Below are positions 16,801 through 25,461 of a stretch of DNA of 64,000 bases, in pieces. The DNA comes from JBJXHC01 sp046160825 (GTDB taxonomy: Bacteria; Bacteroidota; Ignavibacteria; UBA10030; UBA6906). Below the pieces are notes generated by a model. It was not told the origin of the DNA. It did not search any database and was given only the letters and a program-made list of their open reading frames with translations. The DNA is taken from assembly GCA_046160825.1 (NCBI GenBank), contig JBJXHC010000124.1, positions 1-64,000 on the forward strand, in the 5' to 3' direction. Each line of letters begins with the position of its first letter. The first letter of the stretch is position 1. Made by a program: the position numbers and the translations under genes.

Positions 16801-17396
16801 CGCAGCGGCAACGCTCGACCCGTAGGACCATCCTTCACATCAAGAACATGGTATGCAGCCGTTGCATCAAGGTTGTAGGCGATGAGCTTGCGCATCTCGG
16901 CATCGACATCCGGAACATCACCCTCGGCGAAGCGATTGTGAACGGCCAGTTGAGCGAATCGCAACGAGGGGAGATTGTGGCTGCGATGGAGAAGAACGGC
17001 TTCGAGCTGATTGAGGATCGTCGCGTGAAGACCATCGAAAAAATCAAACACGCAATCCTCAAGTTCGTACAGACCGACCGGACGAAGAACCCCATCACCG
17101 CGCCAGCATCGCAGTTTCTTGTACGGGAGGTCGGGCAGGAATACCACGCACTCAGCTCGCTCTTCTCCTCAATGGAGGGAATGACCATTGAGCATTACCT
17201 GATCCTGCAAAAGATCGAGCGGGTGAAGGAACTGATCAAGTATGGTGAGTTGACGTTGAGTGAGATCTCCTACCGGATTGGATACAGCAGTCTGCAACAC
17301 CTTTCCAACCAGTTCAAGTCCGTCACCGGTATGACACCCACGAACTTTAAGAAGATGGTGGGAGAGACGCGCAAGTCGTTGGATAAGGTACGATGA
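16797..17396 (+). CDS. AraC-family regulator with N-terminal heavy-metal (HMA-like) domain
   Basis: 199 aa from ATG 16797, overlapping the nuclease stop (ATGA). Residues about 12-80 form an HMA-like ferredoxin fold with the metal site MVCSRC (ILHIKNMVCSRCIKVVGDELAHLG). Residues about 100-195 form an AraC double helix-turn-helix: IEHYLILQKIERVKELIKYGELTLSEISYRIGYSS and HLSNQFKSVTGMTPTNFKKM. Proteins of this build are common in Bacteroidota and probably sense a soft metal such as copper. The copZ-copA pair lies about 1.1 kb downstream, separated by a repeat element and the AlaX gene. The open frame upstream of 16797 overlaps the nuclease and is not used. Confidence 0.9.
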   Translation: MTQRQRSTRRTILHIKNMVCSRCIKVVGDELAHLGIDIRNITLGEAIVNGQLSESQRGEIVAAMEKNGFELIEDRRVKTIEKIKHAILKFVQTDRTKNPITAPASQFLVREVGQEYHALSSLFSSMEGMTIEHYLILQKIERVKELIKYGELTLSEISYRIGYSSLQHLSNQFKSVTGMTPTNFKKMVGETRKSLDKVR

Positions 17397-17407
17397 CAAG
17401 CCCTGTT

Positions 17408-17857
17408 GTCCATTTCTTTGTGCGCCAAAGAAATGGACGAAAGAAAGCGTTCCCGAAACCGTAACGCTCTCAAAGGTAAAGGTCGCAGCTCATACTGGCG
17501 ATTCCGCCTGTGAAATGATTTGCTTTCCCGTCGGTTTATTTGACTTCGGCGGAATCGCTAACGGTTTGCGTTGTTCACCCACCGCACGCGGCTGACGGGT
17601 TCGGTATCTCGGAATCCGGGTCCGTCCGAATCGCCAGGCAGGGTGGGCTGGCCGACCAGACAGGTTTGCGGTTTCAGCGCTTACTGCTTCTTGGTACTGT
17701 GCTGAAACCGCATGATCCAAGAATAGTGTCATACATGCCTGAGCGTTGCGATTCGGGCGTCCTTTTCTTTTCGTCCATTTTCTTTTGGACGAGTCCGACC
17801 CGAAATCGGATCGAGATCTCGGCACGCCTCTGGCGTGACGGACAAAAGAAAATGGAC
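17408..17857. repeat. 450-bp multi-hairpin intergenic element
   Basis: No convincing gene lies in 17397-17887. Instead there is a series of perfect inverted repeats: gtccatttctttg/caaagaaatggac (17408-17420 with 17426-17438, 13 bp); cgattccgcc/ggcggaatcg (17499-17508 with 17548-17557); gcggtttcagc/gctgaaaccgc (17670-17680 with 17701-17711); gtccattttcttttg/caaaagaaaatggac (17773-17787 with 17843-17857, 15 bp); plus small ones inside the last pair. The two end hairpins share nearly the same arm sequence, so the element has matching palindromic termini. It starts 12 bp after one gene and ends 30 bp before the next. Confidence 0.8.
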
Positions 17858-17887
17858 ATTGAAGATTTCACTGAACAACGAGTGAAT

Positions 17888-18325
17888 ATGCCCAAAGACT
17901 ATCCTCCACACATGCACAGCGCCGAACACATCCTCAACCAGACCATGGTGCGGATGTTCGACTGTGGTCGTTCATTCAGTGCGCACATTGAGAAAAAGAA
18001 ATCCAAGTGCGACTACCACTTCGACCGCAGCCTGACTGTTGCGGAGGTGCAGGAGATCCAGCGCCGCGTGAACGAGGTGATTGCAGCCGATATGCCGGTG
18101 AGTGAAGCAGTCATGTCTCGCGAAGAAGCCGACAAACTCTTCAACCTCTCACGCCTGCCCGATGACGCCGGCGATACGCTACGCATCATTCGGATTGGCG
18201 ACTATGATGCGTGTCCCTGTCGCGGACAGCACGTGCATTCCACGAAGGAGATCGGCGGGTTCACCATCATCTCCACGTCTCATGAGAATGGGGTGTTGAG
18301 GGTGAGGTTTAGGATAAGCGAGTAG
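17888..18325 (+). CDS. Alanyl-tRNA editing protein (AlaX-like)
   Basis: 145 aa from ATG 17888 (MPKDYPPHMHSAEHILNQ). The zinc site of the AlaRS editing domain is complete: HSAEH gives the first two His ligands, and CPCRGQH near residues 110-120 gives the Cys and His of the second half. The length fits a stand-alone short AlaX, which hydrolyses Ser-tRNA(Ala) or related mischarged tRNA in the cytoplasm. An upstream in-frame ATG at 17852 lies within the hairpin element and is less likely. Nothing nearby is functionally linked. Confidence 0.9.
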   Translation: MPKDYPPHMHSAEHILNQTMVRMFDCGRSFSAHIEKKKSKCDYHFDRSLTVAEVQEIQRRVNEVIAADMPVSEAVMSREEADKLFNLSRLPDDAGDTLRIIRIGDYDACPCRGQHVHSTKEIGGFTIISTSHENGVLRVRFRISE

Positions 18326-18483
18326 ATTTCTGTATTCTTGTTAAAGGGTCCTTTATTTCATCCCCACCTGTTCCTGTTACTCAACGCCTCGCGCTATAAC
18401 ATTATCCCTCAATTCTGTAACACATCGCCCCATACCCGTGTTGTATATTTGTATTGTCATTGATAAGGAAGGATAACAAAACC

Positions 18484-18726
18484 ATGAAAGCCATGGAACT
18501 CAAGATCGAAGGCATGACCTGCGGACACTGTGTGATGAGGGTGAAGAATGAACTCTCGAAGCTTGCGGGTGTGATGGTGATGGACGTGCAAATCGGCAGT
18601 GCACGGGTGGAGTACGATGAAAGTAAGGTGAACCAGGCAGATCTGGCCAACGCAATTGATGAAGCAGGGTATGTACTTGTTGAAATGCGGGAAGGAGAGC
18701 AGGAAAAAGGTGAGGACAAACGATAA
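18484..18726 (+). CDS. copZ: Copper chaperone, HMA domain (CopZ-like)
   Basis: 80 aa from ATG 18484, with AAGGAAGG upstream. It is a single HMA domain: MELKIEGMTCGHCVMRVKNELSKLAGVMVMDVQIGSARVEYDE, with the Cys pair in MTCGHC, followed by a charged tail (EMREGEQEKGEDKR). It should carry Cu(I) in the cytoplasm to the ATPase encoded downstream, whose GTG start lies inside the 3' end of this gene. A TATATTTG element (18444-18451) lies 33 bp upstream, but no matching TTG is found 20 bp before it, which may mean the promoter needs an activator. Confidence 0.92.
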   Translation: MKAMELKIEGMTCGHCVMRVKNELSKLAGVMVMDVQIGSARVEYDESKVNQADLANAIDEAGYVLVEMREGEQEKGEDKR

Positions 18727-20944
18727 TATCCAAACTGTCAGTCTCACCGTGGAAGGCATGACTTGCGCAAGCTGTGTTGCGCGAGTGGAAAAGGCTTTGA
18801 AAAAGGTCGATGGGGTTCAGAATGCCTCGGTGAATCTCGCGACGGAGAAGGCAACTGTCGAATTCAATCCGGCAGTTGCATCGATTGACACGCTGACGGC
18901 TGCAGTCGGTGAGGCCGGTTATACGCTTGTCATTCCCACGGCCAGTGAACAATCAGCTGGCAAGTCGCATAAGGAAACAGCCTACAGGAAGCTACGGCAG
19001 GAGTTTATCCTCAGTATATCCCTCACGATTCCCGTGATGGCGTTGAGTATGCTGAGCATGATGGATTCCTACATGGAATGGTCGCCGCTCTCTATGGACG
19101 CAACGAACAGAGTTCTCTTGATCCTTACGACTCCCGTCATATTTATTTCCGGCAGACGGTTCTTCAAGGGTCTCTGGGGATCGCTTACGCATTTCACCGC
19201 CGATATGAACACACTTGTTGCTGTCGGTACGGGTTCTGCGTATCTCTACAGCATGGTGGCGGTGCTATTTCCTGAATGGTTGCAGCTTGGGGCAATGCCG
19301 CATGTGTACTTTGATACGTCGGCCACGATCATTACGCTCATCTTGCTTGGCAAGCTTCTTGAAACAAAGGCAAAACGTCGTGCCTCCGATGCAATAACAA
19401 AGCTGATGGGACTTCAACCAAAGACAGCATGGGTAGTTCGCGATGGTACTGAACGTGAGATTGCTGTTGAAAACGTGATTGCCGGTGACCATATTGTTAT
19501 CCGACCAGGCGGGAAAATTCCGGTTGATGGTGTTGTTGTTACTGGTTCCACAACCGTGGATGAATCGATGGTCACGGGAGAGAGCATGCCGGTGGAGAAA
19601 AATATTGATGGGAAGGTGGTAGGAGGGACGATCAATGGGAACGGCAGCATTACATTTCGCGCAACGGCGGTTGGGAAAGATACGCTTCTCGCACAGATCG
19701 CAAAGCTGGTGGAAGACGCGCAGGGATCCAAAGCGCCGATTCAGAACCTGGCGGACAGCATTGCCGCAGTGTTTGTTCCGGTGGTTATGGGACTGGCCGT
19801 GCTGACGTTTGTACTCTGGTACGTGGTTGGCGATGTCGGCTTCACATCGTCCCTTATCAATTTTATCGCAGTGCTGATTATCGCCTGCCCTTGCGCGCTC
19901 GGGCTCGCAACTCCTACTGCGATTATGGTGGGGACGGGTAGAGGAGCCAATCTTGGAATTCTTATCAAGAACGCGGAAAGCCTCGAACGCGTACACAGAG
20001 TTCAAACTATTATACTTGACAAGACCGGTACCATCACTGAAGGGAAACCGTCAGTCACGGACTTTCTGGTTTTCAATGGGTACGATGAAGCTGCTGTTCT
20101 GAAATATGCCGCCGCACTCGAACATAAATCGGAGCATCCGCTTGGCCATGGAATTGTAGAGTATGCCCGGAAAAGAGGAATCGAAGTACCGGAACCCGAA
20201 GCATTCCAGTCGTTGCCCGGATTTGGTATCGCAGGCGTAGTTGATGCTCTTCCCATCGTCGTTGGTAAGTTTGAGCTTATGAAGGAATATGTAATCCATC
20301 AGGTTTCTGAAATTGATAGTGTGAAACGACTTGCGTCCGAGGGGAAGACGCCGATACTGGTTGCCATTGATGCAAAGATTGCCGGAATTATTGCCGTAGC
20401 AGACACCATGAAACCAACTTCCCGCAACGCTATTTCGGCAATGAAGGCCATGGGACTTGATGTTATCATGATCACCGGCGACAATCAGCAAACGGCGGAC
20501 GCAATAGCAGTGCAGGCAGGGATTGAGCGAGTCATTAGCGGAGTTCTTCCGCAAGACAAAGCGATACATGTAAAGGCAATTCAGTCGGAAGGTAAAGTGG
20601 TAGCAATGGTGGGAGATGGAATTAATGACGCTCCGGCTTTGGCACAAGCTGATGTAGGAATTGCCATCGGTACCGGAACGGATGTGGCGATGGAAGCAGC
20701 CGATATTACACTGATGCGTGGTGATCTGTCGGGCGTTGTTCATGCGATCAGGCTTTCATCGGCGACGCTGAGAACAATCAGGCAAAATCTGTTTTGGGCG
20801 TTCATCTACAATGTTATTGGAATCCCACTTGCGGCATTCGGCCTGCTCAATCCAATGGTTGCTGCGGCTGCGATGGCGTTCAGTTCGGTGAGTGTGGTCG
20901 GGAATTCGCTAAGGCTGAAACGGTTCAATCCTGTTGTTCCATAG
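18710..20944 (+). CDS. copA: Copper-translocating P1B-type ATPase
   Basis: 744 aa from GTG 18710, which overlaps copZ by 17 bp; this start keeps the whole N-terminal HMA domain (MTCASC at about 17-22) in frame. Membrane helices are grouped as in P1B ATPases. Key motifs are present: TGES (VTGESMPVEK), the transmembrane CPC at about 393-395 (IIACPCALGLATPTAIM), DKTGT with phosphorylated Asp near 437, HP (SEHPLG), and GDGINDAPALAQADVGIAIGTGTDVA. CPC marks Cu(I)/Ag(I) export. Together with CopZ it forms a copper resistance pair. Confidence 0.95.
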   Translation: MRTNDNIQTVSLTVEGMTCASCVARVEKALKKVDGVQNASVNLATEKATVEFNPAVASIDTLTAAVGEAGYTLVIPTASEQSAGKSHKETAYRKLRQEFILSISLTIPVMALSMLSMMDSYMEWSPLSMDATNRVLLILTTPVIFISGRRFFKGLWGSLTHFTADMNTLVAVGTGSAYLYSMVAVLFPEWLQLGAMPHVYFDTSATIITLILLGKLLETKAKRRASDAITKLMGLQPKTAWVVRDGTEREIAVENVIAGDHIVIRPGGKIPVDGVVVTGSTTVDESMVTGESMPVEKNIDGKVVGGTINGNGSITFRATAVGKDTLLAQIAKLVEDAQGSKAPIQNLADSIAAVFVPVVMGLAVLTFVLWYVVGDVGFTSSLINFIAVLIIACPCALGLATPTAIMVGTGRGANLGILIKNAESLERVHRVQTIILDKTGTITEGKPSVTDFLVFNGYDEAAVLKYAAALEHKSEHPLGHGIVEYARKRGIEVPEPEAFQSLPGFGIAGVVDALPIVVGKFELMKEYVIHQVSEIDSVKRLASEGKTPILVAIDAKIAGIIAVADTMKPTSRNAISAMKAMGLDVIMITGDNQQTADAIAVQAGIERVISGVLPQDKAIHVKAIQSEGKVVAMVGDGINDAPALAQADVGIAIGTGTDVAMEAADITLMRGDLSGVVHAIRLSSATLRTIRQNLFWAFIYNVIGIPLAAFGLLNPMVAAAAMAFSSVSVVGNSLRLKRFNPVVP

Positions 20945-21298
20945 ATGACGCGCATGATCTCACCTCTTCTTACGATTGATGTTGCACACCCTCCGCGTCG
21001 TCCAGCAGATGTCGAGGATGAGTTGGTGCGAACGTGGAACCTGATACGCAACACACCGTCTCTCCGCATCATCAAGATTATCCACGGCTATGGTAGTGCG
21101 GGCAAGGGAGGTGCAACCAGGGAAACAGTGCGAAACTGGGTCTTCAATAATCGGGGGAAATTCCGTGCAATCATCAACGGTGAGGAGTATGGATTGGAGA
21201 ACACGGATGTACAGGATATGCGGATTGAGGTGGGGCAGTTTGAAGACACGGATATCGATGCCGCAAATGCGGGACTGACTATCGTCTGGGTAAGATAA
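20945..21298 (+). CDS. Smr domain protein
   Basis: 117 aa, starting directly after the copA stop with no gap. The Smr (MutS2 C-terminal type) core is visible: LTIDVAHPPRRPADVEDELVRTWNLIRNTPSLRIIKIIHGYGSAGKGGATRETVRNWV. It has the HGYGSGKGG-like loop that follows the first strand-helix pair. Smr domains act as nicking endonucleases or bind nucleic acid. Here the domain stands alone; the abutting position suggests that it is translated with copA, but a functional link to copper is not evident. Confidence 0.85.
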   Translation: MTRMISPLLTIDVAHPPRRPADVEDELVRTWNLIRNTPSLRIIKIIHGYGSAGKGGATRETVRNWVFNNRGKFRAIINGEEYGLENTDVQDMRIEVGQFEDTDIDAANAGLTIVWVR

Positions 21299-21320
21299 TC
21301 GGGTTGAGCGAAAGAGATTA

Positions 21321-21349
21321 TTGCAGTTCGCGCCCATGGTTCGTATAAT
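21321..21349 (+). promoter_or_regulatory. Candidate promoter of the lipoprotein gene
   Basis: TTG (21321-21323), 20-bp spacer, TATAAT (21344-21349), a consensus -10. It lies between the Smr gene and the lipoprotein start. Confidence 0.6.
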
Positions 21350-21441
21350 GAAATGTGTGTAGCGCCTCAATTCAGTAGCTCGTCACAAGGAGTTCTCCGT
21401 TGAAGACGAATATTTCATCCGTAAGTTCGACAAAGGTTTCC

Positions 21442-22104
21442 ATGAAACATTCCGTCATTGTTGTTGCCATGCTTATCCTTGGTATCGGTTGTGCGTCACG
21501 GTCGACATTTGTTGAGAGAGATTATGCGGATAGCACCATGTCCGGGCGTAGCCTGGTGATTGCAACTGTCATGCCCACACTGTTGAACCCGGAGGATGTG
21601 ACAACAAACCTGGGAGACGGGATTCCGATGGACGTGTTTCTGAATTTCTTCCATACTGAATTTGTAAAGGCGATGCATGTTTCATCCACATTCAAGGACA
21701 TTTTCTTTTCAAGTCAAAACAGCTCGGCACCGCTACACTGGCAGTCTACGACGTTGGATGATGGTCGCCGCCTCAAACTCATGCTACCTCCGGAAAACAG
21801 TCGTCTCACTTTCGATTCAATACAAACAGATTTCGTTTTGTTGATCGGGAGGTTCACTATTCGACGGAACGACCCTGAGCCTGCGTACGACGTGGGTCGC
21901 GGTGTTACGGGTGGATCGTCAGGCTCTCTCAGTCAAACGGTGGACTATGCGATATGGGATAATGCCAAAGGAAAAATGGTGGCTTACGGTCAAGTGTTGG
22001 CAGAAACGCAAGTGTCGGTCTTCCAACTCAACCGCTGGAATTGGGAATCCTGCGTCACGCTTCTTGCCAAAAGAATCGTGGAAGATACACCGTTTATGAG
22101 GTAA
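21442..22104 (+). CDS. Hypothetical lipoprotein
   Basis: 220 aa if started at ATG 21442, which gives a standard lipoprotein signal, MKHSVIVVAMLILGIGC, with the lipidated Cys at 17. An in-frame TTG at 21400 follows a GGAG site and would add 14 residues; both remain possible. The mature part has a mixed alpha/beta pattern with VIATVMPTLLNPEDVTTNLGDG and a Gly/Ser-rich loop (GRGVTGGSSGSLSQTVDYAIWD). I recognise no named domain. The gene is alone between the Smr gene and the convergent glycosyltransferase. Confidence 0.8.
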   Translation: MKHSVIVVAMLILGIGCASRSTFVERDYADSTMSGRSLVIATVMPTLLNPEDVTTNLGDGIPMDVFLNFFHTEFVKAMHVSSTFKDIFFSSQNSSAPLHWQSTTLDDGRRLKLMLPPENSRLTFDSIQTDFVLLIGRFTIRRNDPEPAYDVGRGVTGGSSGSLSQTVDYAIWDNAKGKMVAYGQVLAETQVSVFQLNRWNWESCVTLLAKRIVEDTPFMR

Positions 22105-22111
22105 TAAACTT

Positions 22112-23242
22112 TCATTGTGTTGGAAGTAGCTCTGAGTAAATTTCTTCCAGCTTGTCCATCTGTTTTGTTTGATTGAACATTTCCTCAACGCGCTTTCTCC
22201 CCCTCTTTCCCATCTCTTCTCGAAGGGTTTGGTATTTGATCAATCTCTCCAGGGCGTCTGCCAACTCATTGCCACTCTTAGGGTTGACATGTAATCCTGT
22301 TTCTCCATCAACGACAATGTCGAGTACACCATCACAGTTCGTGGAAACAACCGGCCGTTCGAGCGCCATGGCTTCAATCAGGACGACGCCAAATGATTCG
22401 GCATGAGAAGGGAACGCAAAGATATCGAATGCCGCCATCACATTCGGCACATCCTTTCTGAAACCCGTGAACGTGATGATATCATCGAGGCGAAGAGTTG
22501 TGCATAGATTGCGGATTCCGTGCATATACGCTTCCTCGCCATGACTTGCTTCTCCGACAATCATGAAATGGACGTTGGAATGCCTTTTCCGAAGGATGGA
22601 AGCAGCTTCCAGCAGTTCTTCATGCCCCTTCCCGGGCGAGAATCGGCCAACAATGCCAATGAGAACGGTTTGGTCCGAAATCGAGAACTCGTCTCGCACC
22701 CGGCGCCTCTCCACTCGTTCGAGTGAAAACGTAGAAGTATCAATGGCATCATGCAATGTGATGACGCGTTCGGGCGTCATGGGCGTTGTATTGAGCACGT
22801 TGCGGCGAATCACCTCGGATACTGCAAGAACCTTGCTGACACGCGCATAGGTGAATTGATGGAAGAGATCTTTCTTCATCACGTACGAGCCTACTCGCTT
22901 GCTCAACACGATGGGAATCGGGCGACCGGAGAGTCTCGTAGCCGGGACAATCGTGGCAATATCCCTGGAGTGTTGACAATGGATAATGTCGATGGACTGA
23001 CGGCGCATCACGGTGCGCAATTGCCAGATTGCTACAGGATGGAAGTAGCCTTTAACCTCAAGTTCGAGTGTGTCCAATTGATGCGCTCTCGCTTCTGCGG
23101 AAAGTCGGCTCCCGGGGCGACACGCAAGCCACACGCGGTGTCCACGTCGCGCAAGCTGGAGTGACACTTCCAGTGCTTGAATTTCCAACCCTCCCCAGGA
23201 GTTCGAGAAACACGTTTGCAAGATATTGAACGAGGCTGACAT
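22112..23242 (-). CDS. Glycosyltransferase, GT4 family
   Basis: 376 aa with the two-domain GT-B layout. The N-terminal part begins NILQTCFSNSWGGLEIQALEVSLQLARRGHRVWLACRPGS, with the Gly-Gly loop of GT4 enzymes. The C-terminal part has VLIGIVGRFSPGKGHEELLEAASIL and the donor-site E-x7-E region HAESFGVVLIEAMALERPVVSTNCDGVLDIVVDGETGLHV. The sugar donor and acceptor are unknown; such enzymes build lipopolysaccharide or capsule. No other polysaccharide gene is adjacent. Confidence 0.93.
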   Translation of the reverse strand: MSASFNILQTCFSNSWGGLEIQALEVSLQLARRGHRVWLACRPGSRLSAEARAHQLDTLELEVKGYFHPVAIWQLRTVMRRQSIDIIHCQHSRDIATIVPATRLSGRPIPIVLSKRVGSYVMKKDLFHQFTYARVSKVLAVSEVIRRNVLNTTPMTPERVITLHDAIDTSTFSLERVERRRVRDEFSISDQTVLIGIVGRFSPGKGHEELLEAASILRKRHSNVHFMIVGEASHGEEAYMHGIRNLCTTLRLDDIITFTGFRKDVPNVMAAFDIFAFPSHAESFGVVLIEAMALERPVVSTNCDGVLDIVVDGETGLHVNPKSGNELADALERLIKYQTLREEMGKRGRKRVEEMFNQTKQMDKLEEIYSELLPTQ

Positions 23243-23371
23243 GAGGATGGTTAGTTATCGACGAATGAACCAACGTGTTGAGAAGGCGGGAATCCCCGCA
23301 AGATTGCATTTCCTGGCGACAATTTGGGTGGACTGGTGCATCGTCTCTGCTGTACATGAGGAGGAATAGTC

Positions 23372-23440
23372 ATGGGAAGAATGCTATGTAAAGAATGCGT
23401 GTTAGATCGACCATGGTTTCATCGCATGCTTATATTGTAG
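23372..23440 (+). CDS. Possible 22-aa small ORF with strong ribosome site
   Basis: GAGGAGG (ending 8 bp upstream) precedes ATG 23372; the frame reads MGRMLCKECVLDRPWFHRML and two more residues before TAG. It has a CxxC pair. It lies in the 187-bp gap between two leftward genes and runs on the opposite strand, overlapping the end of the VTT gene by 11 bp. No promoter was identified, so this is only a candidate. Confidence 0.25.
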   Translation: MGRMLCKECVLDRPWFHRMLIL

Positions 23441-24080
23441 GCTTGGATTTCCATTTCATCCGCACCCACCGACCAATCATTGCAAGGGCTGCGCATCCAA
23501 CCAGAATTGCAAAAGCATTCCATGTCAGGACATCGCCGATTGAGGTGGCATCAACCGCAGCATCGACAACAGATGCATAGACAAAGGCTTTAATGGCGCA
23601 GGCTCCTGCTGCCGCCGAGAGGAATGTCAACATCGGCATTTGAACCAGGCCGGCCCCATAGTTGATGAGTCCGTGTGGCGAACTTGGAGCGACACGGATT
23701 GCAAACATTGTGAAGAATCCCGCGTTGCGCTCAAGGAATCGTGTGATCTTATGATCTCGATGATTCTCGATCCATGCGCCACCGATGTATCGCGCAAAGA
23801 TATACCCGATGATGCCGCCAATCAAGTTACCGATCGTCATGATAAACGTTGATGCCAACGGTTCATAGAAAACCGGAACGATAAAAAAAAACGCCGAGGC
23901 AGGGAGTGCAAGAGCCCATGCCAGTGCCATGGAAGCGATCAAGATAATCGGGGTCCAGGAGCTCTCGCCCAGTTCCCGCAAGTAGTTTATGTCGACCTTC
24001 CCTAATCCACTCATCCAGTACGCTAAGCCAACCGCCAATAGACAGCCTGCTGCAATAAATGCCTTTCTTCTTGAGCCCAT
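23430..24080 (-). CDS. VTT (TVP38/TMEM64, DedA-like) membrane protein
   Basis: 216 aa from ATG 24080. Membrane helices at about 9-25, 42-62, 68-95, 150-175 and 185-205 carry the VTT pattern: ALPASAFFFIVPVFYEPLASTFIMTIGNLIGGIIGYIFARYIGG and FAIRVAPSSPHGLINYGAGLVQMPMLTFL. VTT proteins are linked to lipid scrambling or transport across membranes. A TATATT on the minus strand (24091-24086) ends 5 bp before the ATG, so this may be a leaderless gene; an in-frame GTG at 24113 would lie within that promoter. Confidence 0.88.
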   Translation of the reverse strand: MGSRRKAFIAAGCLLAVGLAYWMSGLGKVDINYLRELGESSWTPIILIASMALAWALALPASAFFFIVPVFYEPLASTFIMTIGNLIGGIIGYIFARYIGGAWIENHRDHKITRFLERNAGFFTMFAIRVAPSSPHGLINYGAGLVQMPMLTFLSAAAGACAIKAFVYASVVDAAVDATSIGDVLTWNAFAILVGCAALAMIGRWVRMKWKSKPTI

Positions 24081-24186
24081 GCTACAATATAAATAATCAG
24101 GGCTGAATATCACATAAGCGGCCCGGTAAATAGAGCCTCATAACTTATTATTCTATAGCCAGTTGCAGTGTGATATTATTTAGCGC

Positions 24187-24215
24187 TTGACAAGGCGCCG
24201 TCGGACACGTATATT
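24187..24215 (+). promoter_or_regulatory. Strong candidate promoter of the 24-32 kb envelope cluster
   Basis: TTGACA (24187-24192), 17-bp spacer, TATATT (24210-24215) then AG. It lies 76 bp upstream of the first gene. The genes to 32614 follow in the same direction with no clear terminator between them. Confidence 0.7.
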
Positions 24216-24291
24216 AGCCAGTGTTCTTTATTTACTTATTCTACGTAATATAGCATGCGTAGACTCTGGTCACAAAAGTGGGGGGCTTTTG

Positions 24292-24882
24292 GTGAACAAG
24301 ACGAAGCAAGAATGGCGCATAGTATTCGCGGCCTTCATCCTTATTCTCCCCCCCGCGACATCCAATTCCCAAGATCACAGGATTGAATTGGCACTTAGTG
24401 GTGTTCGCATACACTTTCATCCAGCTATGTCGATGGATGCTTCGCTAGGCATCGGCGGCTCGATAGGGTACAATATGAGTGACCGCCTGACTGTTCTCCT
24501 CTCGGGAACTTCACTGAGGACCGCGAGGCAGTACGACATGATCGGCGGAACCGGAGAAATTGGCGTGGATGTGTTCACCGCAATGATTGAAGTGCGCTAT
24601 CTGATTGTGGAACTTGGCAATGTCATCCAGATCAAAGGCTCGGCGTCCGCAGGTGCTGCTCACATCACCACGAACGCCCAAACGGTTTCCCTTGGGGCAT
24701 TGGGCCAGACCAGCGTTCCCGATCGGAGCGAAACAAATCCGGCATACTCAGCGGGTGTTGTCATGTCGCATCGCTGGGATCGTGTAACATTCGAGGTACG
24801 ACCTTCTGCACTCATGATCGCAAACGAGGAATTCTCGAATCCACAATATCTGATTGCAGGAGGAATTTCCTTTGGTCTCTGA
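24292..24882 (+). CDS. Outer-membrane beta-barrel-like protein 1
   Basis: 196 aa from GTG 24292, preceded by GGGGGG; this start gives a proper signal peptide (NKTKQEWRIVFAAFILILPPATSNSQ), whereas the longer frame from 24187 overlaps the promoter. The mature part alternates in beta-barrel fashion: RIELALSGVRIHFHPAMSMDASLGIGGSIGYNMSDRLTVLLSG and VIEVRYLIVELGNVIQIKGSASAGAAH, ending LIAGGISFGL. No family was recognised. The next gene's ribosome site lies inside its last codons. Confidence 0.72.
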   Translation: MNKTKQEWRIVFAAFILILPPATSNSQDHRIELALSGVRIHFHPAMSMDASLGIGGSIGYNMSDRLTVLLSGTSLRTARQYDMIGGTGEIGVDVFTAMIEVRYLIVELGNVIQIKGSASAGAAHITTNAQTVSLGALGQTSVPDRSETNPAYSAGVVMSHRWDRVTFEVRPSALMIANEEFSNPQYLIAGGISFGL

Positions 24883-25447
24883 ACATGTACAGAGGGTACT
24901 GCTTGTGTCAGTTCTGCTCGTGGGATTGACGACACGCAGCCGTACTCAAACATCAGACTCGCCTGTTGAGATGCCAAGAGAGGTATCGACATCACTAGTG
25001 AATCTGAACAACGGCGTTCTCTTTGAAGTTTCTCCCCACACTGGCCTGATGGGAGGGAGCGGCACATTTGGCCTCAGGTTGGGAATGAATTACAGCTCGT
25101 TCCACCTCGAGCTTGCGGGTGAACAAGTGATTGGAAAGACGGCGAACCTCTATCCTATTTCTGTCAATGCCATCTTGAACCTCTCGACACGCAGTAACCT
25201 CATCCCGTATGGTGCAGTCGGCGTTGGTCTGTTGCTTACCGTGCCTACCACTTCGATTGGCGATGAGACGGTTTCCAGTATTGGATTCAACTTCGGTGGT
25301 GGCGCCCGGTATTATCTCACAAGGAACTTTGGGATCCGTGCAGAAGCAAAGCAATACGTTACCAACGTGAAAAACCAACGCGACCAGAATGACGAGCTTC
25401 TTTTCTTTCAGGAATTCACGGTTGGCGTTGCGTTCATGTTCCGATAA
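24872..25447 (+). CDS. Outer-membrane beta-barrel-like protein 2
   Basis: 191 aa from TTG 24872, chosen because GGAGGA lies 6 bp upstream; it overlaps the previous gene by 11 bp. The N-terminus VQRVLLVSVLLVGLTTRSRTQ is a signal peptide. The mature part resembles an OmpA-like eight-strand barrel: GTFGLRLGMNYSSFHLELAGEQVIG, NLIPYGAVGVGLLLTVP, SIGFNFGGGARYYLTRNFGIRAEAKQYVTNV, ending TVGVAFMFR. Its role is unknown; being in a run of three such genes, it may form part of a joint outer-membrane assembly. Confidence 0.75.
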   Translation: MVSEHVQRVLLVSVLLVGLTTRSRTQTSDSPVEMPREVSTSLVNLNNGVLFEVSPHTGLMGGSGTFGLRLGMNYSSFHLELAGEQVIGKTANLYPISVNAILNLSTRSNLIPYGAVGVGLLLTVPTTSIGDETVSSIGFNFGGGARYYLTRNFGIRAEAKQYVTNVKNQRDQNDELLFFQEFTVGVAFMFR

Positions 25448-25461
25448 ACAGCGGAGAGAGT

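Noticed and set aside
17490..17825. 111-aa leftward open frame inside the hairpin element
   Set aside because: Low-complexity basic translation of the inverted repeats, with no ribosome site and no recognisable domain.
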